A DNA stretch of 64,000 nucleotides from Pegea sp. RAD2-039 (GCA_034620365.1 JAQGEQ010000003.1:806001-870000), one strand, 5' to 3'; positions 1 through 13,599 are shown, counted from the stretch's first letter. Notes: generated by a model not told the origin, from the sequence alone. Numbers and translations are program-made.

Positions 1-1656
1 ATTTGAGCTTGAAGAAGATGCCAAGGCAGCCATTGATAATATGGTAAGTCATCATTCTTTTTGTATTAATTTATAAAAATTATTGAAGTAAAACTAAATC
101 TTTAAACAAGATTTGATTTTCATTTGATTCTAATAGTTTAATGATGGCCTAAACTTTAAATTTTGTGGATTAAATTAAAATTTTATTGTAGTAGGTTGTT
201 GTTGAATAATTTAAAAATATTAAGCCTTTATTTCATCTTATATAATTTTGTTATCAAAATTATTTAATATTTTGAGCGTAAGAATTATTATCAAGTTAAA
301 ATAAATTGCAGAATGATTCAGAAATTTATGGAAAAACAATTAGAGTAAATGTTGCCAGACCTATGTATACAAAGAAAGAAGGACTCTCTCATAGACCAAG
401 TAAGTTAACTTGATTATATTTTTCTTATATAAATTGTTTTTCTTCAGCGGAATTTTACTATATAATTTTTAATTCTTATATCCAATTAGAGTTAATTTTT
501 AATGAGTTTTATGTCTCCAACAACGCAATAAAAGCTCAAATAAAAATTACTGCCAAAGCCTGTTTGCTTTCAGTGTGATGGTCTAAACATAGATTAATCT
601 GGATCGGTTGTACCTTCACTCCCAAAATAAGCGTTGATTCCTGCAAAACCTTGTCATGAGAAATAAAAGATTTTCTTTTTAGTTTGGGCTGATGAAGAGT
701 GGTTAAAGAAGTATGCAATGAAAGATGAAGATGCAGATGAAAATAAAGTAACTGAAGAGAAAACATCTAAAGAGACTCCTCAGAAAGTATCAAATCCAAG
801 AGTAAGAACTTTTCAACTCACATTTTGTCTAAAAAACTAAATAACTTATGCGTACAGGTGTACTTTGATATTCGAATAGGAAGCCAGTACACCGGCCGAA
901 TAACAATGGAGCTACGTGCGGATGTTGTTCCAAAGACAGCAGGTATTTGAGATGTCAACCATCAGTACAACTAACTTAATTTCATTTATTGAATTGTAGA
1001 GAACTTCCGTGCTCTGTGTACTCACGAAAAAGGGTTCGGTTTTCGTGATAGTGCTTTTCATCGAATAATTCCTCAATTTATGTGCCAAGTGAGTAGTCGA
1101 GATATTTGTGTATTTTATTTTCTAGTTTTTATTTAGGGAGGAGATTTTACAAACAATGATGGTACAGGTGGAAAGTCAATTTATGGTAGAAAGTTTGATG
1201 ATGAAAATTTCAGATTGAAACATAATACTCCAGGTGTAATATAATACTACTAATTACAATTTTTGAAAATTATGATTGAAATACTATTAGCAATTGAAAG
1301 ATTTCTAATTATATATTCTTTATTTTAAAGGGCTTTTATCAATGGCTAACTCCGGGCCTAACACAAACGGTTCGCAGTTTTTTTTGACTACCGAAAAAAC
1401 TGAATGGTTAGACGGAAAGCACGTTGTATTTGGAAGGGTTAAGGAGGGTTATGAGATAGTCAAAAAGATTGAAGTAAGCCTCTAACTTTTCAAGTTGAAT
1501 TATTAAATAAAAGATTATCTAGACATGATTTTAATTATATAATATACAGATTTGACTTTCAAATAATTTTCTTACCTCTGAATACAGGCAATTGGTTGCA
1601 AGAGTGGAAAACCCCGTCAAAAAGTTGTAATCAGTGATTGCGGGGAATTGAAATAA
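1..1656 (+). CDS. PPIE: Peptidyl-prolyl cis-trans isomerase E (cyclophilin 33), 3' part
   Basis: Nuclear cyclophilin with an N-terminal RRM, associated with the spliceosome; it isomerises proline peptide bonds. The window holds the last 243 codons; the 5' end lies to the left. Exons: 1-43, 312-399, 683-801, 858-942, 1000-1088, 1137-1233, 1331-1473, 1588-1656, all GT-AG and phase-consistent. Exons 1-2 end the RRM (RNP1-side residues, then IRVNVARP). An acidic linker follows (WADEEWLKK). The cyclophilin domain begins VYFDIRIG and contains [28 protein letters not shown] and [11 protein letters not shown], so the catalytic Arg, Phe, Gln and the cyclosporin-binding Trp are present. It ends in GELK and stop. 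Family is certain; PPIE rather than another cyclophilin rests on the RRM and the linker. Confidence 0.95.
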
Positions 1657-1782
1657 TCAACAACAACCACTCATTTGTGTTTATCAGTTTTATGTTGAGA
1701 CTTTGGTCAACGAAATAAGATTTTTTATATTATGTTTTTCATGTATTACTTCATGGTTTAAAAGTCGTATTTACTTTTCAAA

Positions 1783-1788
1783 AATAAA
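1783..1788 (+). promoter_or_regulatory. Poly(A) signal of PPIE
   Basis: AATAAA hexamer about 127 nt after the PPIE stop, the first canonical one downstream on this strand. Confidence 0.6.
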
Positions 1789-1799
1789 TTCAAATCTTC

Positions 1800-4700
1800 T
1801 GAGAAAACTTTATCTAAATTATGAGTTAGTAAGAAGTCTGTACTTAGAGATTGTAGGAGGGATTTTAGGTAGTTGATCTCATTTGATACACAAAAACTCG
1901 TTAGATGCACAGAAACTTTAATATTTTATCTTCGAGATTTTCAATTGTAGTTTTATTATCAACTTTTCATTGAGATTTCTTAGCAATTAGAAAATATTTA
2001 AAATGAGTTTTAAAAATCTTGAAAAAATCAGAGTATTGAACGGCGATGTTAAAGAAGAAGTGAGAATGCGACATTGAGACAATCATTTATCAGGTACAAT
2101 TGATCTTAGATATCGATTAAGTAACAATCATTAGATAATAAATTAGTTTTGTGAGCATCGATACATCAAAATCTCGAAAAGCTATAAATCATTATAAAAA
2201 AATCAATTTTTCATCGTTTTGTTCTTTTAACTCTTTTTTCTTTATATCGATTCTAAGATAACAATTTTGGCTACATTCTCAAATGCAACGGTATCACAGT
2301 TTAACCACTGTGAAATCTGCTAGTAATTTTGTATTATCTATAAATAATAATAAGTTTAATTCATATTCATTGAAAAATAAAGTTGAGAAAGTGTTATGCC
2401 TTGTTTAAAATTTATACCAAAACCGTAAATCGTTTGCTGATTACCAACACTGCAGAACATTTATAAAATTAACATCTTTACTAATATTAATAAATTAAAT
2501 TTTGAGTTATGATAATAATGACCAGTTTCGGCTTTTGTGTGATATCTTTCATGTTTGCAGATATCTTATTGAGTGGATTGGCTTAAAAAATCTTTTGTGT
2601 TACATTCAATAATAGATTGATATACAAATAATGATTGAATTAACGCTGAAGATATTTGTTATTTTAATCGGTGTTAGATTTTATTTATATTATTTTGCAG
2701 ATAAATTGTAGATCTTTAGCTAATTATTAAATATAATTTTTCTTATTTCTTACTGAGCATATTTAAACCATTAATTAGTTTAAGTAATTCTGGTGGGTAT
2801 ACCTTGTTTATTCATTTTTATAAATAAGTATTTAATGAAAAATAAACTTGATTCAAGTCGCCAACTACCTTTATTCACAAAACTTAATTTAAGATATTTT
2901 ACTAAGATCACCACCTTAACTTTCTATGTGATTAAAGTTTTTACATCCACAAAACCAGCTTATCATATTAATAGTCAAAATAGTTTAAAAATAAGCTAAA
3001 AAGGAAAACAGCATAAAAAAATTAACTGATAACTATTCGTACACTCTTAATCTAGTACGAACATCTTTAAAATAGTTTTTAAGAAGTATTTGATAAAATT
3101 ATTTCTAGCTTGAATCAAGCACAATCAACATTCTTCATTATACAATGATATCAAGAAGGTTTTAAAGAAATAGATTAACTTATTATCATCTATACTGCTT
3201 GTAGGTTTAAATGTCAATTACACTTTGCTTTAGATAAGTGAGCTAAATCTAGAATGTTAAATTATTCATGGTCCTTTTATTGACTAAATCACAGCTTCAG
3301 TTGTTTATATAGAATTTTATTTAAATTGTGATTATTTATTTGCCGAAGTAGTGAAATTAACTGTTTTCAAACACTCAAAATTAAATAATACAATAGTTTT
3401 GATGAGCTAACATCGTTTTATTTGGTATAAGCAAGCTTATTAAAATTATAGGATTTCCAAAACGGATACTAAAGAGATAGATATTTATTTTAAAAAGAAT
3501 TTATAGCAGGCTCGGAATAAGACAGAAAAAATAGAAATAACGTACTTAGGTGTTATAATGTGTATAGACATCATCTAAATAAAACTGATCTATTTTCACT
3601 TTACACCAATACCAAATACCATAAATATTTCAAATCTCTAATAACCAAGATTACTTATCTTTAAGTATATATAAATTTCAGTGATGATTTGATATTTAAT
3701 TTTTCATGTTGTTTCTTAGTCAATTATCTATTCTTTGAATATCTTTATAAAATTTCAAAAATATTTTTTGTATATTTACTTCAATAGTTTTTTGTTTGGC
3801 TAGATTATATTTAAAGAGTTTTCTTTTTAATGATAAAAGCTTGTTTGTTACGGATAATTTGAGGTAATTTAAAAATTTCAATATGAAACTTTAGCAGAAA
3901 ATCCGACTTTTTTTGTTATTTTTTATGTTTTTGTCATTTTTTACCTGTGATGAATTATTTAGTTTATCACATGATTTAAGTTCGAAATTTCCTAAGTTTT
4001 TGTTGCAGTAACAAAATAATGGATACGTTTTTGCCAAAATGTACTTTAACAATTTTAATACTTCAACAGTTTGCTCGCTTAACCTGAATACTTCCTTTTC
4101 AAAATATCAATACTAATGTTAATTTTCATTTATTTATAAATAAAAAGCTATTTCTTTAATAGTTCTCTTTTTTTAACATTTCCTTTTAGTCCTTATTTTA
4201 GCTTTTATTTCGGTGTAGTTTTTAAAAGCATGTCTATTCTTCAATAAAATTATTTTTATTCTTAAAGTTTAAAAACAAAATAATAACTATATATTTAATT
4301 TGGAACTTATTTTAGATACAACCTATTATTAAAACATATTTTATTTTAGCTATAACTATTGTTTTTTATATTTATTTCTTATCTTATAGAAGTTTCCTTA
4401 AAATAAGAACATATACAAATAGTTTAAGGTCTATTTGGTTTTAATCTTTAAAAATACAAGAATCTTTTTATTTTTAATACAGAGTATACTTTTGTACAGA
4501 TTGAATATAGACTTTGAAAATTATAGATTGTAAAAATAAAACTTATTTATATTCCACTAAGCATACTAAATAATAAATGAAATATTAAGTTAATTGTTGC
4601 TATAATTCGTTGTTACTGTAAAGACTGGTATTATATACAAGCTGCGTAACTTCAAAAAATAAATTAGATTAATCTAATTAAAAACAGTTACTTGAATTTG

Positions 4701-5340
4701 TTTTGTAATGTCTGTGTCTCGATTTTGACATCCAAAATGCAAATAGGGTTTTTTATTATAACCACAAGCCAGCATCTTATGACAAATGGTGAAAACAACT
4801 CTATTTTAAATTTTTGAATTTTATTGATTTGTTGATATAAGCATGCAATACAAAGAAAATTATTTAAGTTTAGTAGATTTGCTAAGTTAGACTAATCTTA
4901 ACTTGTCATAGGTGTGATTAAACAGCATTAAAATATATTTTAATAATACCTTATCAACAATAAAACACTTTTTAAGTAACTTTAACGTATATCTTTACAT
5001 CTTATAATATCATTAAAGCATTTGAAAAAAAAATTGAAACAACTTTAAGCGAATTATAAGTATAGCTGAATTCCAAACAACAAATTTACACCTTTATAAT
5101 AAGCATAAAATAGAAATTACGATTAAATTGTACTAGATCTAAAAATAGACAGCAACATTGAAAAATAAGTCAATAATATGTATAGTGAAAAATAATAAAT
5201 CAGCCAAAAATTTATCAAAATATAAACATATCAATATTAAGTACAAAACTAACTAGATACCTGAGTTAGAATGTAAGCTTGCTTAGCGGTCTAAAACTGG
5301 GGTATAATTTACAACGAGTTTAGGTCATTAGTATATGCGA
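1800..5340. other. Intergenic AT-rich stretch
   Basis: About 3.5 kb between convergent PPIE and GFI1. Short random ORFs only (for example 2793-2999, with no recognisable domain or splice context). No RNA gene, repeat family or GC-rich patch was recognised. The untranslated 3' ends of both genes fall inside it. Confidence 0.6.
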
Positions 5341-5350
5341 GCACTTTTGA

Positions 5351-8300
5351 TTATTTGATATTGTAGCTATTATCGTCAATTATTAACGATTTATGTTGTG
5401 ATTCTTTATGACGACGCAAGTCTACTTTTCGCTGGAAAGCTCTGTCACATGTATCACATGCAAAGGGCTTGTAACCGGTATGCTTTCGCATATGAGTGAT
5501 TAAATTTGAGCTCTGACTAAAAGCTTTTCCACAAATCCGACATTTATGTGGCTTTTCTCCTGGTTAATATTTATTTGTTAATTTATTTTTAATTATATAC
5601 CCAGTACCTGTGTGTATGAAAGTGTGCTTTTTCATATCTGACTTCTGATGGAATCTCTTACCACAATAAGGGCAGGGAAAGGGTCTTGTATCACTGTGAA
5701 TCATCAGGTGAGTTGACAAAGTTGATGACCTCTTGAAAAATTTACGACAAATGTGACACTCAAACGTCTGTCGAAATTTTACGAAATTGTCAAATTATCA
5801 ATAACCTTTATATACATCAAAAACTCAACTTATCCATAATTTAATGATCTAGCTAATTTTAAACCGATATAATTTCATAATTATGTTTGTAGATTTTGAA
5901 CTTGTTGAAAATATTCATAATTAATGTAATGTAAAATTGACTTAAAGACCTGAACATACTTACAAATTAGAAAGAATAATAAAATACCTTTTCTTTTTGT
6001 CGACTATTATAATGTAATTCAGTTGAAGACGAATATATGTTTGTATTAACTTGACTAGTTAATTGAAAGAGTTCATTTGAACTTTTCGTCACCATCTACA
6101 AAATTGATGTAGATTAGCACAAAGTTAAAAAAATCAAATTTTCAAAGCGAAGTTTTACTTGAAAAAAAAATTCGTCAGTATAAATCAACTTAAACGAAAT
6201 TAATTTATTATTAAAAGTAATTATTAGCTTATAAGTCACTACATAAACTAAACAAACGAACTTCTAGGCCAATTTTCTGAGCTCTAATTTTGTTACATGT
6301 ATGAGGAAAAACTAACACTGACAAACTTTTGAAATCGCTTTTCTGTTGATGTCATTATAAGTTTATAAGCATTGATATAATTTCATTTTTTCTTGACAAA
6401 TACAATCACTTAAATTACAGGTTAAATTACTTGATCAGTTTATTTTTTTACTTCTTTAATTATTCATTCTTACTCAGTTTCCTTGCATTTCCGAATAATA
6501 TGATTATAGGGTACACATGCTTCTTTTAATAAATCGTAAGAAGAGGCTAAATTAGAACAATTCAAAGCAACTGAAATATTCATTTAAAATTTAAGGTTTC
6601 CAGATTGTAAAAATAGTAGACATACAAACGCAACAATAGTTTTAGATAGAGTCATAAGAATAGCTTAGTTTTTGGTTGAATTAGAGTCGTTAGCTTTATT
6701 ATCTCTGACAGTCCGTTATTTTGAAAGCTCTTCTAAAATGAACGCAAATCATGAAAATTTTATTTGCTATAGGAGCTTCGTTAAATTTTTAAAAATATCA
6801 AGTCAGATTTTATTGCACATCACAAAATAAGTTTTCTTGGATTTAAAAGCTGAATAACATTAATAAATTAAGCAAAAGATAAAAGTATAGTTTGCATTTC
6901 AGACAACCAAATAAAACATTAAAGAAAATGCTTGTAAGAAAGTTCAACTAAAAAAAAATTATAGTTTTAATAAATGTATTGAAAACTTAAAGTAAAATCT
7001 TAACAATCCAATTACTGTTTACTATTTAAAGAATTAATTTCAAATATGATAAATAATATCATACCTTCTGAAAATTGTTAATACTAGTAGTATTTAAATT
7101 TGCTGTTGATTGAAAGGGGGGTTGTTTTGTGTTTTTATCTTCTAATGTAGAAGCAGCTGAGCTCGTTGAAGCATCAACACTTTTTGTTTGATTATTAGCT
7201 CTCAATGATGATGACAGTGGAATGATATCTGATGTATCTCTTAAAAATGATGATTCCAATCTTTCAGATTGAAAAGTGTTTGGAGAAGCACTTGTTGCAA
7301 ATTTTTGGTTTGGTGTCAAACATGAATAAATAAATTTCAGCAAATTGGGCCAGCCTGAAAAACATTTCTAAATTGTAACCATAACATTATAAGCATCATT
7401 TTCAAAGTAAGTAAAATATGTGTTGCCAAAAGTATCATCAGACATCAGTACATGAGTTGCTTAAATATTACAAATAATTAGTTGTAAAAGGATTTTAAAT
7501 TCATTAAATGATTATTATCTTAAGCCACTCTTCTACTGATGCCTTCATCAGTTAAGATTTTCTACATCGTTACTTTTAAACACTTTAGACCAGCAAGTAC
7601 AAGATTTATATTTGAGAGAAGATTTTCAATGAGTTAGTTTTGCTGTTTTGGGAGGTTCTACTGATTAAAGTCGCCTTTTATTATATTTTTGTGCTTTGCT
7701 TAAACTTTAAACCAGAGTCGCTGATATTAAAAATCAAAATTGTTATGAATCGCTTAGAAAAGTAACCGTCAAATTAACTGAATACAAGTCATAGTTTAAT
7801 GCATCAAACAAAATGTTCTGCATCAGATTTACAGTATTTTTAAATCATGAGATAACATGCAGATGTCATGTTTGCGTTCAACAGTTGTTAAAATATAAAG
7901 TAAATAAAGTTTAGGAAATACACCTTAAACGTGAGAATGTTTGCATATGTGATTGGTTGACAATAAACAATACTAGTTACTAATACTACATCTATCCTCT
8001 TGTCCGAAAAATATAGTTACTGCCAAACATTTGAAAGATTCAATTCTTTTTTTATACAAAATAGTTTTACATAAATTACAAATACTAAATCACATTTTGA
8101 GATACTTTTAATATTTTCTGGTCAGATACCAGTATTTAACTCACCAGCATACAAACATGTAAGATATCTAATGCATGACGTCATATTTTGCTGAATCACG
8201 AATGAATTATAAGGGTTGCGTCCAGATTGATAGTTGACTACAAAAAAAAAACATTGATCAAATTTGATCCCTCCAGAAATTGATTTTTTCTTGGCATCAA

Positions 8301-11300
8301 ATTTTTTGCAATGCTTACTGATTAGTTTAAAATTTAATTCTTTATAAGATAAGTTTACAAATTCACAATTTAAAATGTTTAAAAATTACTATGATAAAAT
8401 TGGCGTTTTTTCAAAAAACTAAAAAAAAGATTTTATTTCAGATGAAAAGAAGTTTAAAGCTACTTTGAGAAATTGTATTCCCAATATTTTGCCAAGTTAG
8501 GTGTTGGAAATAAGTTTGCTGTTGCAATAAAAGTTGTTGATAGTGTTCACGGCTTACTTCAGGTAAAATATTGTCTACAAACAAAAGATAATAAACGAAA
8601 AAACGAATAATATAAATATTTGATGAAAGTATAAACTATCTAGTTAACAAAAACATATTATACTGGTTACTATTTGCGATTTATTATCAAATAAAGCGAC
8701 TAACAAATTATGTAATAATAATAATTTGAATAATAATGAATTTCAAACCTAAAAAACTTGTTCAGAAAAATTTGAAATACTTAAAGTTAAATACTTAGCT
8801 TGATGACGAAAATGGTCAAGACGCCTATTTGATTATAGATTGAAATTTACGTTTAAAAATCTCATTGTGTATTAGAATCTTATTTTTAAATTATTTTCTC
8901 AAAAACTTAAGACATTCAAAAACATTTATTTTGAATCTCAGAAGAGAATTTTCATGAAGTTTCGATTTTTTAGTTAGTTCAATTAAATTAGTTACTAAAT
9001 TAAGAAAATATAAATTAATTGAAAGTAGATACAGGTTTATTGGAAGCATTAGTTATTTTATTAAACTTATGTGAAATACTAGTTAGAATCTAATCTTAAA
9101 ATTAATTTAAAAAATTTCAGTGCTATTAAAGATACTCAGTTAAAAGATCAATTAGATCTAAAATAGGTTTTTAATAAAAGTCTTATAATTACTTGAAAAA
9201 TGTTATTAAATTAGTTTAATCAAAAATAAATTTATTTCAGTATAATACCTTTGTTTTAGAAAGAATTGAAAAAGCGAAATGTTAAAACTTTTAAACAAAC
9301 TTGTGTTTTCATCTTTTAGTTCCAATGCTTCAACTGGAGGCCGCCATAATCCATGTGCTTCATTGGAAGACCCAGTGAAAGATACAGTTCCCGATTCCTC
9401 TGTCATCTGGCTTCTATCTAGGTTTTAAACGATTTATAATTAGATTTACATTGAAAAACATTAGTCAAGCAGTCCTTACTAAACTTACAAAGATATTATT
9501 TTAAATTTCAAACCAATTGCTTCTGATTTTTGTAAATAATCGTTACGTTTGAAAAAAATATAAATACTTTTTTTTTAGCCTGAAAAACAATATTACTTAT
9601 TTTCTATAGCTTATAAACATAATATAATCTTGCCACTAATTAATGAGCCAACATTTTATTACTTCCAACATGATATATTGTGCGTAAAACTTTATTGATA
9701 CACAGATATTTATAAATAATTATGTTGCTATGTAAGTTTCAAAACTTATACGTCAGTAAAACTCTTTCTTTCTCGGCAGCCATTTATATTAAACAACTTT
9801 TTTACTTTTCAATTGCTATACAGCTGTAAAATTTTTTTCAAGCTCGTAATATCTTATAAATGGTTAAATGAAAAACACAAGTATTAAGAATTCTAATTAA
9901 AAGAAATTTAATTAACTTAATATATATTTTCTATATTTATCTAAAGTAAGAAAACAATAAAATTATAGAAATTAAGCTGTAATCTTATAGACTTCAAAAA
10001 TATTTGTGTTTTATTTATAATCAATATAAGCTATAAAGTAATTAGAAAGCTGTGCAGTTGTCAATATTTATGATAGTTTATCATGTTAAAAAAATCGTTT
10101 AGTTACAATGTATATATAAATTTTTTATATAAAAGATACAACTGACAAGACCCGCCTGTCTAGCTTTTCCATTTAAAAAGTTATTTACAAATTTGTCTAC
10201 ATTTTTAAATATTAAATCAATTGGCGATTTACTATTACGCTTGTTGAAAAATAAAAAAATATATAGATCAATTTATTTAGTAGCAATAATATCAATAAAA
10301 TCAGAAATATTTTTTTTCAGTAAACAAAAAGTTCAAGAAAACTTTGTAAAGATCTAGTTTAAAAAATATTTGTTATAACAATTGGTAGATAAACTATATT
10401 GTTTTAGTGGAACAAAAACTTTTACAATAATTTGATTTTTTTAAATCAAAGTTGATTATGCTTTAAAACATTAAAACATAAATAATTTTATGTTTATAAA
10501 TTCGTTACAAGTCAAGCTAGGTTTTTTTAAATTATCAAAATTATAAGAATTTGATAGAAGTTTCGAAAGTTATTTAATAATTTTTGAATTATTGAATAAA
10601 TTATTCATTAAAGTAATATAAAAGATTTTCTCAAAATCACAATAGGTGATTTTATTCATATTTTATTTAAAAATTAATGAATGTTTTATTTCATAAAGCT
10701 CAGCTGTGCTTTGAAAATTGTACTGTTTTCAATTTTTACTTAAATACTAAGTAAAAGATTTTATTAAGTAAAAACACAAATTAGATTTTTTCAAATCAAA
10801 TAAAATGATTATTATAAGTTACAATTGCGTCTGTGAACGTTTCTAACAAATCAAACAAAGAAATGAACAATTTTCAGTTTAAATCAAAAACATCTTTTAC
10901 TTTTATTCGATTTTTCGAACCTTTTTCTATAATGATCAATCAGTAATATTTTAAACAAATAACTTTTATCTATTAAAAAAATGATTGTAATCACTTACTC
11001 ATAGCGAGGCTGGATGAGTCGATTCCGTTTGGTATATTCATCTTTCTTTTCTTTATTTCATCTTCTTTTTGATTAGAACTAACCCTACTTCGATTTTTCA
11101 CAGCAAGATTTAACGGATAAGCTTCTGTCGAAGACTCCGAGTCTTTTAAAGATGTGAAACACTCATTATTAACTTTATTTGATGGTTTCACTGACAAGCA
11201 AAGAGGCTTGGTTTGAGTGGTCTTTTTTGTGTCACAAGACGTCAAAGCCATTTCACTATTAAGCCAGTAGTTAAGAACGATCAAGCTGTTTGAAAAGCAA

Positions 11301-11362
11301 TGTCTGATTGAGAAAGAAAACAAAACTGGTAAGAAGATATATTACTTAAAGAGTCGTTTCAT
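5351..11362 (-). CDS. GFI1: GFI1/Senseless-type C2H2 zinc-finger transcription factor
   Basis: DNA-binding repressor of the GFI1/Senseless/PAG-3 family, which acts in neural, sensory and blood lineages in other animals. Exons in gene order: 11362-11346, 11303-10999, 9417-9301, 8237-8145, 7354-7065, 6095-5988, 5767-5608, 5559-5351; 1,299 nt, 432 aa, all phases close. Four C2H2 fingers lie at residues ~314-334, 342-362, 370-390 and 398-419, with HSDTRPFPC and HTGEKPHKC linkers, [14 protein letters not shown] and [15 protein letters not shown], nearly identical to the last four fingers of vertebrate GFI1. The N-terminal 310 residues are Ser/Thr/Asn-rich with a WRPP motif. The start is the least certain part: the 17-nt first exon and 42-nt intron are chosen because the acceptor at 11304 has a strong pyrimidine tract, which rules out the ATG at 11323. 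No canonical SNAG motif (MPRSFLVK) is seen; the model begins MKRLFK. Confidence 0.9.
8145..8237 (-). CDS. GFI1: Exon 4 of the GFI1-type gene
   Basis: A 93-nt exon that simple ORF inspection misses. The acceptor follows a run of T with TAG; the donor is G|GTGAGT. It is open only in the frame that joins exon 3 (phase 1) and exon 5 (phase 1) and adds about 31 residues beginning [10 protein letters not shown] and ending LTCLYAG. Skipping it also keeps the frame, so it could be a cassette exon. It contains a TGACGTCA palindrome at 8175-8182. Confidence 0.75.
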
Positions 11363-12252
11363 TTTTGTGCTTATTTGCTTCTTTTTGCGTTTTTTCTCCG
11401 TCTCCCTTCTCTTTCTTCGCTTTATTTTTCGTCTTTTGGTTTCAGCTGTGTACCGCTATAAGGTAACACTTCAATCTTTACATTAAGTTGCAACAAATTT
11501 TGACTTTTAACATTGATTTGAACAATTTATAAATATTTTTATTTTAATTGAAATTTAAAAATAAAAACATCATTAAATTTGAAGATTTATTTGAAACTAA
11601 AAGCTATTTCCAAAAATAATTTGATAATTAACTTTATAAATTAGATTCAAAGTTAATAAAATAAAAACAATTTAAATGTTTTGTTTATAATTCAGATAAA
11701 TGTATAAATAAGTTTAATAATAAAAACTTTGTTCGTTATTTCATAAACGTCAAATTATATAAGTAGAGAGTAGGAAGTAGCACTTATGCAACATATGACA
11801 ATTGTGATTTATGAGTTTCAAGTTTAACTAATTCATTGAGAGTTCGACTCTTCTGGTGGCATATGGAAAGTTGCTACGGATCGAACAAGTAGAAAAATCA
11901 ATCAATTTGGATCAAATTTATTTTTGTTCCGATCTGTGAAGTAAATGTTTTCACCACTTAGCACAGTTTCTGCCTTAACCGATTTTCTACATATTTGTAC
12001 ATTAATTGATTTATTATTTTTATATATCGTAAGCCCGATGAACATTTGTCGTTATGAAATCTGTAATTGAATCATTGTTTAATATATTTTTTAACATTTT
12101 ACTTCAATGGTTTAAGTATTTACATTTAATTAAAGTTATAACTTAACATCTGTCTCTAAAGTAAATGAAAACATGTGTTTTACATATCATTAAATGCTTA
12201 GTAAATTACACCCCGTCAAAAACAACAATCTGTTAAACTTGATTCTTAATAA

Positions 12253-12262
12253 TTTATTTATT
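12253..12262 (-). promoter_or_regulatory. Poly(A) signal for a putative minus-strand gene
   Basis: Two overlapping AATAAA hexamers on the minus strand, about 45-50 nt after the stop codon at 12306. Their position supports the terminal exon called just upstream. Confidence 0.4.
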
Positions 12263-12305
12263 GATAGCAAGTAAGGATTAAATTTCTACATTTCCTTTTT
12301 ACATG

Positions 12306-12392
12306 TTAAACTTCTTTAGTTCCAGTTGCTTTTAAAATGAGAGCTTGTTGTTTACCATTAAACATCACTTCTGATAAGATTTTTTGATTATC
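12306..12392 (-). CDS. Possible terminal coding exon, unrecognised gene
   Basis: On the minus strand an acceptor (TTGTAG) is followed by an open frame with protein-like composition, DNQKILSEVMFNGKQQALIL then KATGTKEV and a TAA stop; poly(A) hexamers lie ~50 nt further. A second possible acceptor (TTATCAG, exon start 12370) would fit the phase of the exon at 13485-13530. I do not recognise the protein. It sits between GFI1 and PDIA6 and cannot belong to GFI1, because its stop lies before the GFI1 start. It could be a chance ORF. Confidence 0.35.
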   Translation of the reverse strand, partial: DNQKILSEVMFNGKQQALILKATGTKEV

Positions 12393-13484
12393 CTACAATG
12401 TCATAAATATTTAAAGCATATACCAAACAATAATTTGCTGCAATTGAAACAATTTCAAATCTTTAAGATATTTGAAAATAATAGGTTGATTTTTGCTTTA
12501 AAAGCTGAAAAGTTATGTTTTTAAAAACAAAACAATTTATCACCAATAATTTTAGGTGTCAAAATAAAGTTGATAAATGAAAACTTCTGTTTAAGTAAAA
12601 TACAAATTTTTAAAGAAGTCAGATGGCTGGTGAAAAGACAATATTTTACAGATAGAAATGGATATAAGAGTGCATAAGTTTGCAAATTGTAAACCATGCA
12701 ACCCAACTCAATCTGCTCAAAGTTCCAAAGTTAACACCTTATACCGACAAATACACGCGACAGTAAAGCTAAAGGACTAGTAATAAATATACAAGAAAGC
12801 TGTTAATATAACATTTGGTCTTTTACATAATATTTCAATTTATAACACTACGCAATAAAATCTTTTTAGGCATATTAAAAAGAAAATTCGTTTTGTTCAA
12901 ACTTCACGTTTTAGGTGCTTAAGTAAATATTAGTAGCAGCAGAAGGAACGCTGAGAAAACATTAAAAGCGTACTAAAAGTCAATATTGCAGGGCAAACAT
13001 CCTACATGGTGATTTACTTTAATTAAACGTCAATATAGATTAATTAAATACCCAATCAACGTATGTTATATCTACTTGCTTTATATTAGTAAATATCATT
13101 TTAAGAACAGGTGATGGTTTTCCTGCTGAATATTTAGTTTTTAAATAGCGAACACATGTTGTTTACAATTTTATAAAATTTCAAGCTTTTTGAATTCTGA
13201 AAACAAGCTTTTTAAAAGTTCATTGAACAGTGAATGGAAATAGGCAGACAAAATCCTATTAGTAGGTCTTCTTAAAGATAAGAGAAATTGTAATTTGTGC
13301 TTATTTCGTGTAACAATTGCTTGCTATTAACTTTGAACTGCAAATTCGAAATTTCAAAAACTGTTTATTTATTTATATCATTTATTAAAAATTTATGTAT
13401 GGTTTTGTTCTTTCATACGTATTTTTAATGAATTTATAAATACTTCATATTTATAAACTTGATAAAAAAGAATGAAATACTTAC

Positions 13485-13530
13485 GTTGAATTTGATCGAG
13501 CCAACTACTATAATCTAGTGCTGATGAAAC
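13485..13530 (-). CDS. Possible internal exon of the same unrecognised gene
   Basis: 46 nt on the minus strand with a perfect donor (C|GTAAGTA), open only in frame 1: VSSALDYSSWLDQIQ. The acceptor AAG lacks a good pyrimidine tract. It ends in phase 1, which matches the alternative acceptor at 12370 but not the better one at 12392. No convincing upstream exons were found between 13.6 and 19 kb. Treated as a hint only. Confidence 0.22.
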
Positions 13531-13599
13531 CTTAGTTTTTAAAATATTTTGGAATAAATAAATAGTTTTATAGTTGCTATTAAAAACGATCTTTATTTA

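Noticed and set aside
536-766. Minus-strand ORF over PPIE exon 3
   Set aside because: Antisense shadow of the PPIE exon at 683-801.
11283-11323. ATG at 11323 as GFI1 start ([10 protein letters not shown])
   Set aside because: These codons overlap the pyrimidine tract and CAG of a clear splice acceptor, so they are intronic.
11841-11865. T-loop-like GAGTTCGACTC resembling a tRNA T-arm
   Set aside because: The T-stem does not pair over five bases and no matching acceptor stem or anticodon arm lies upstream on either strand.
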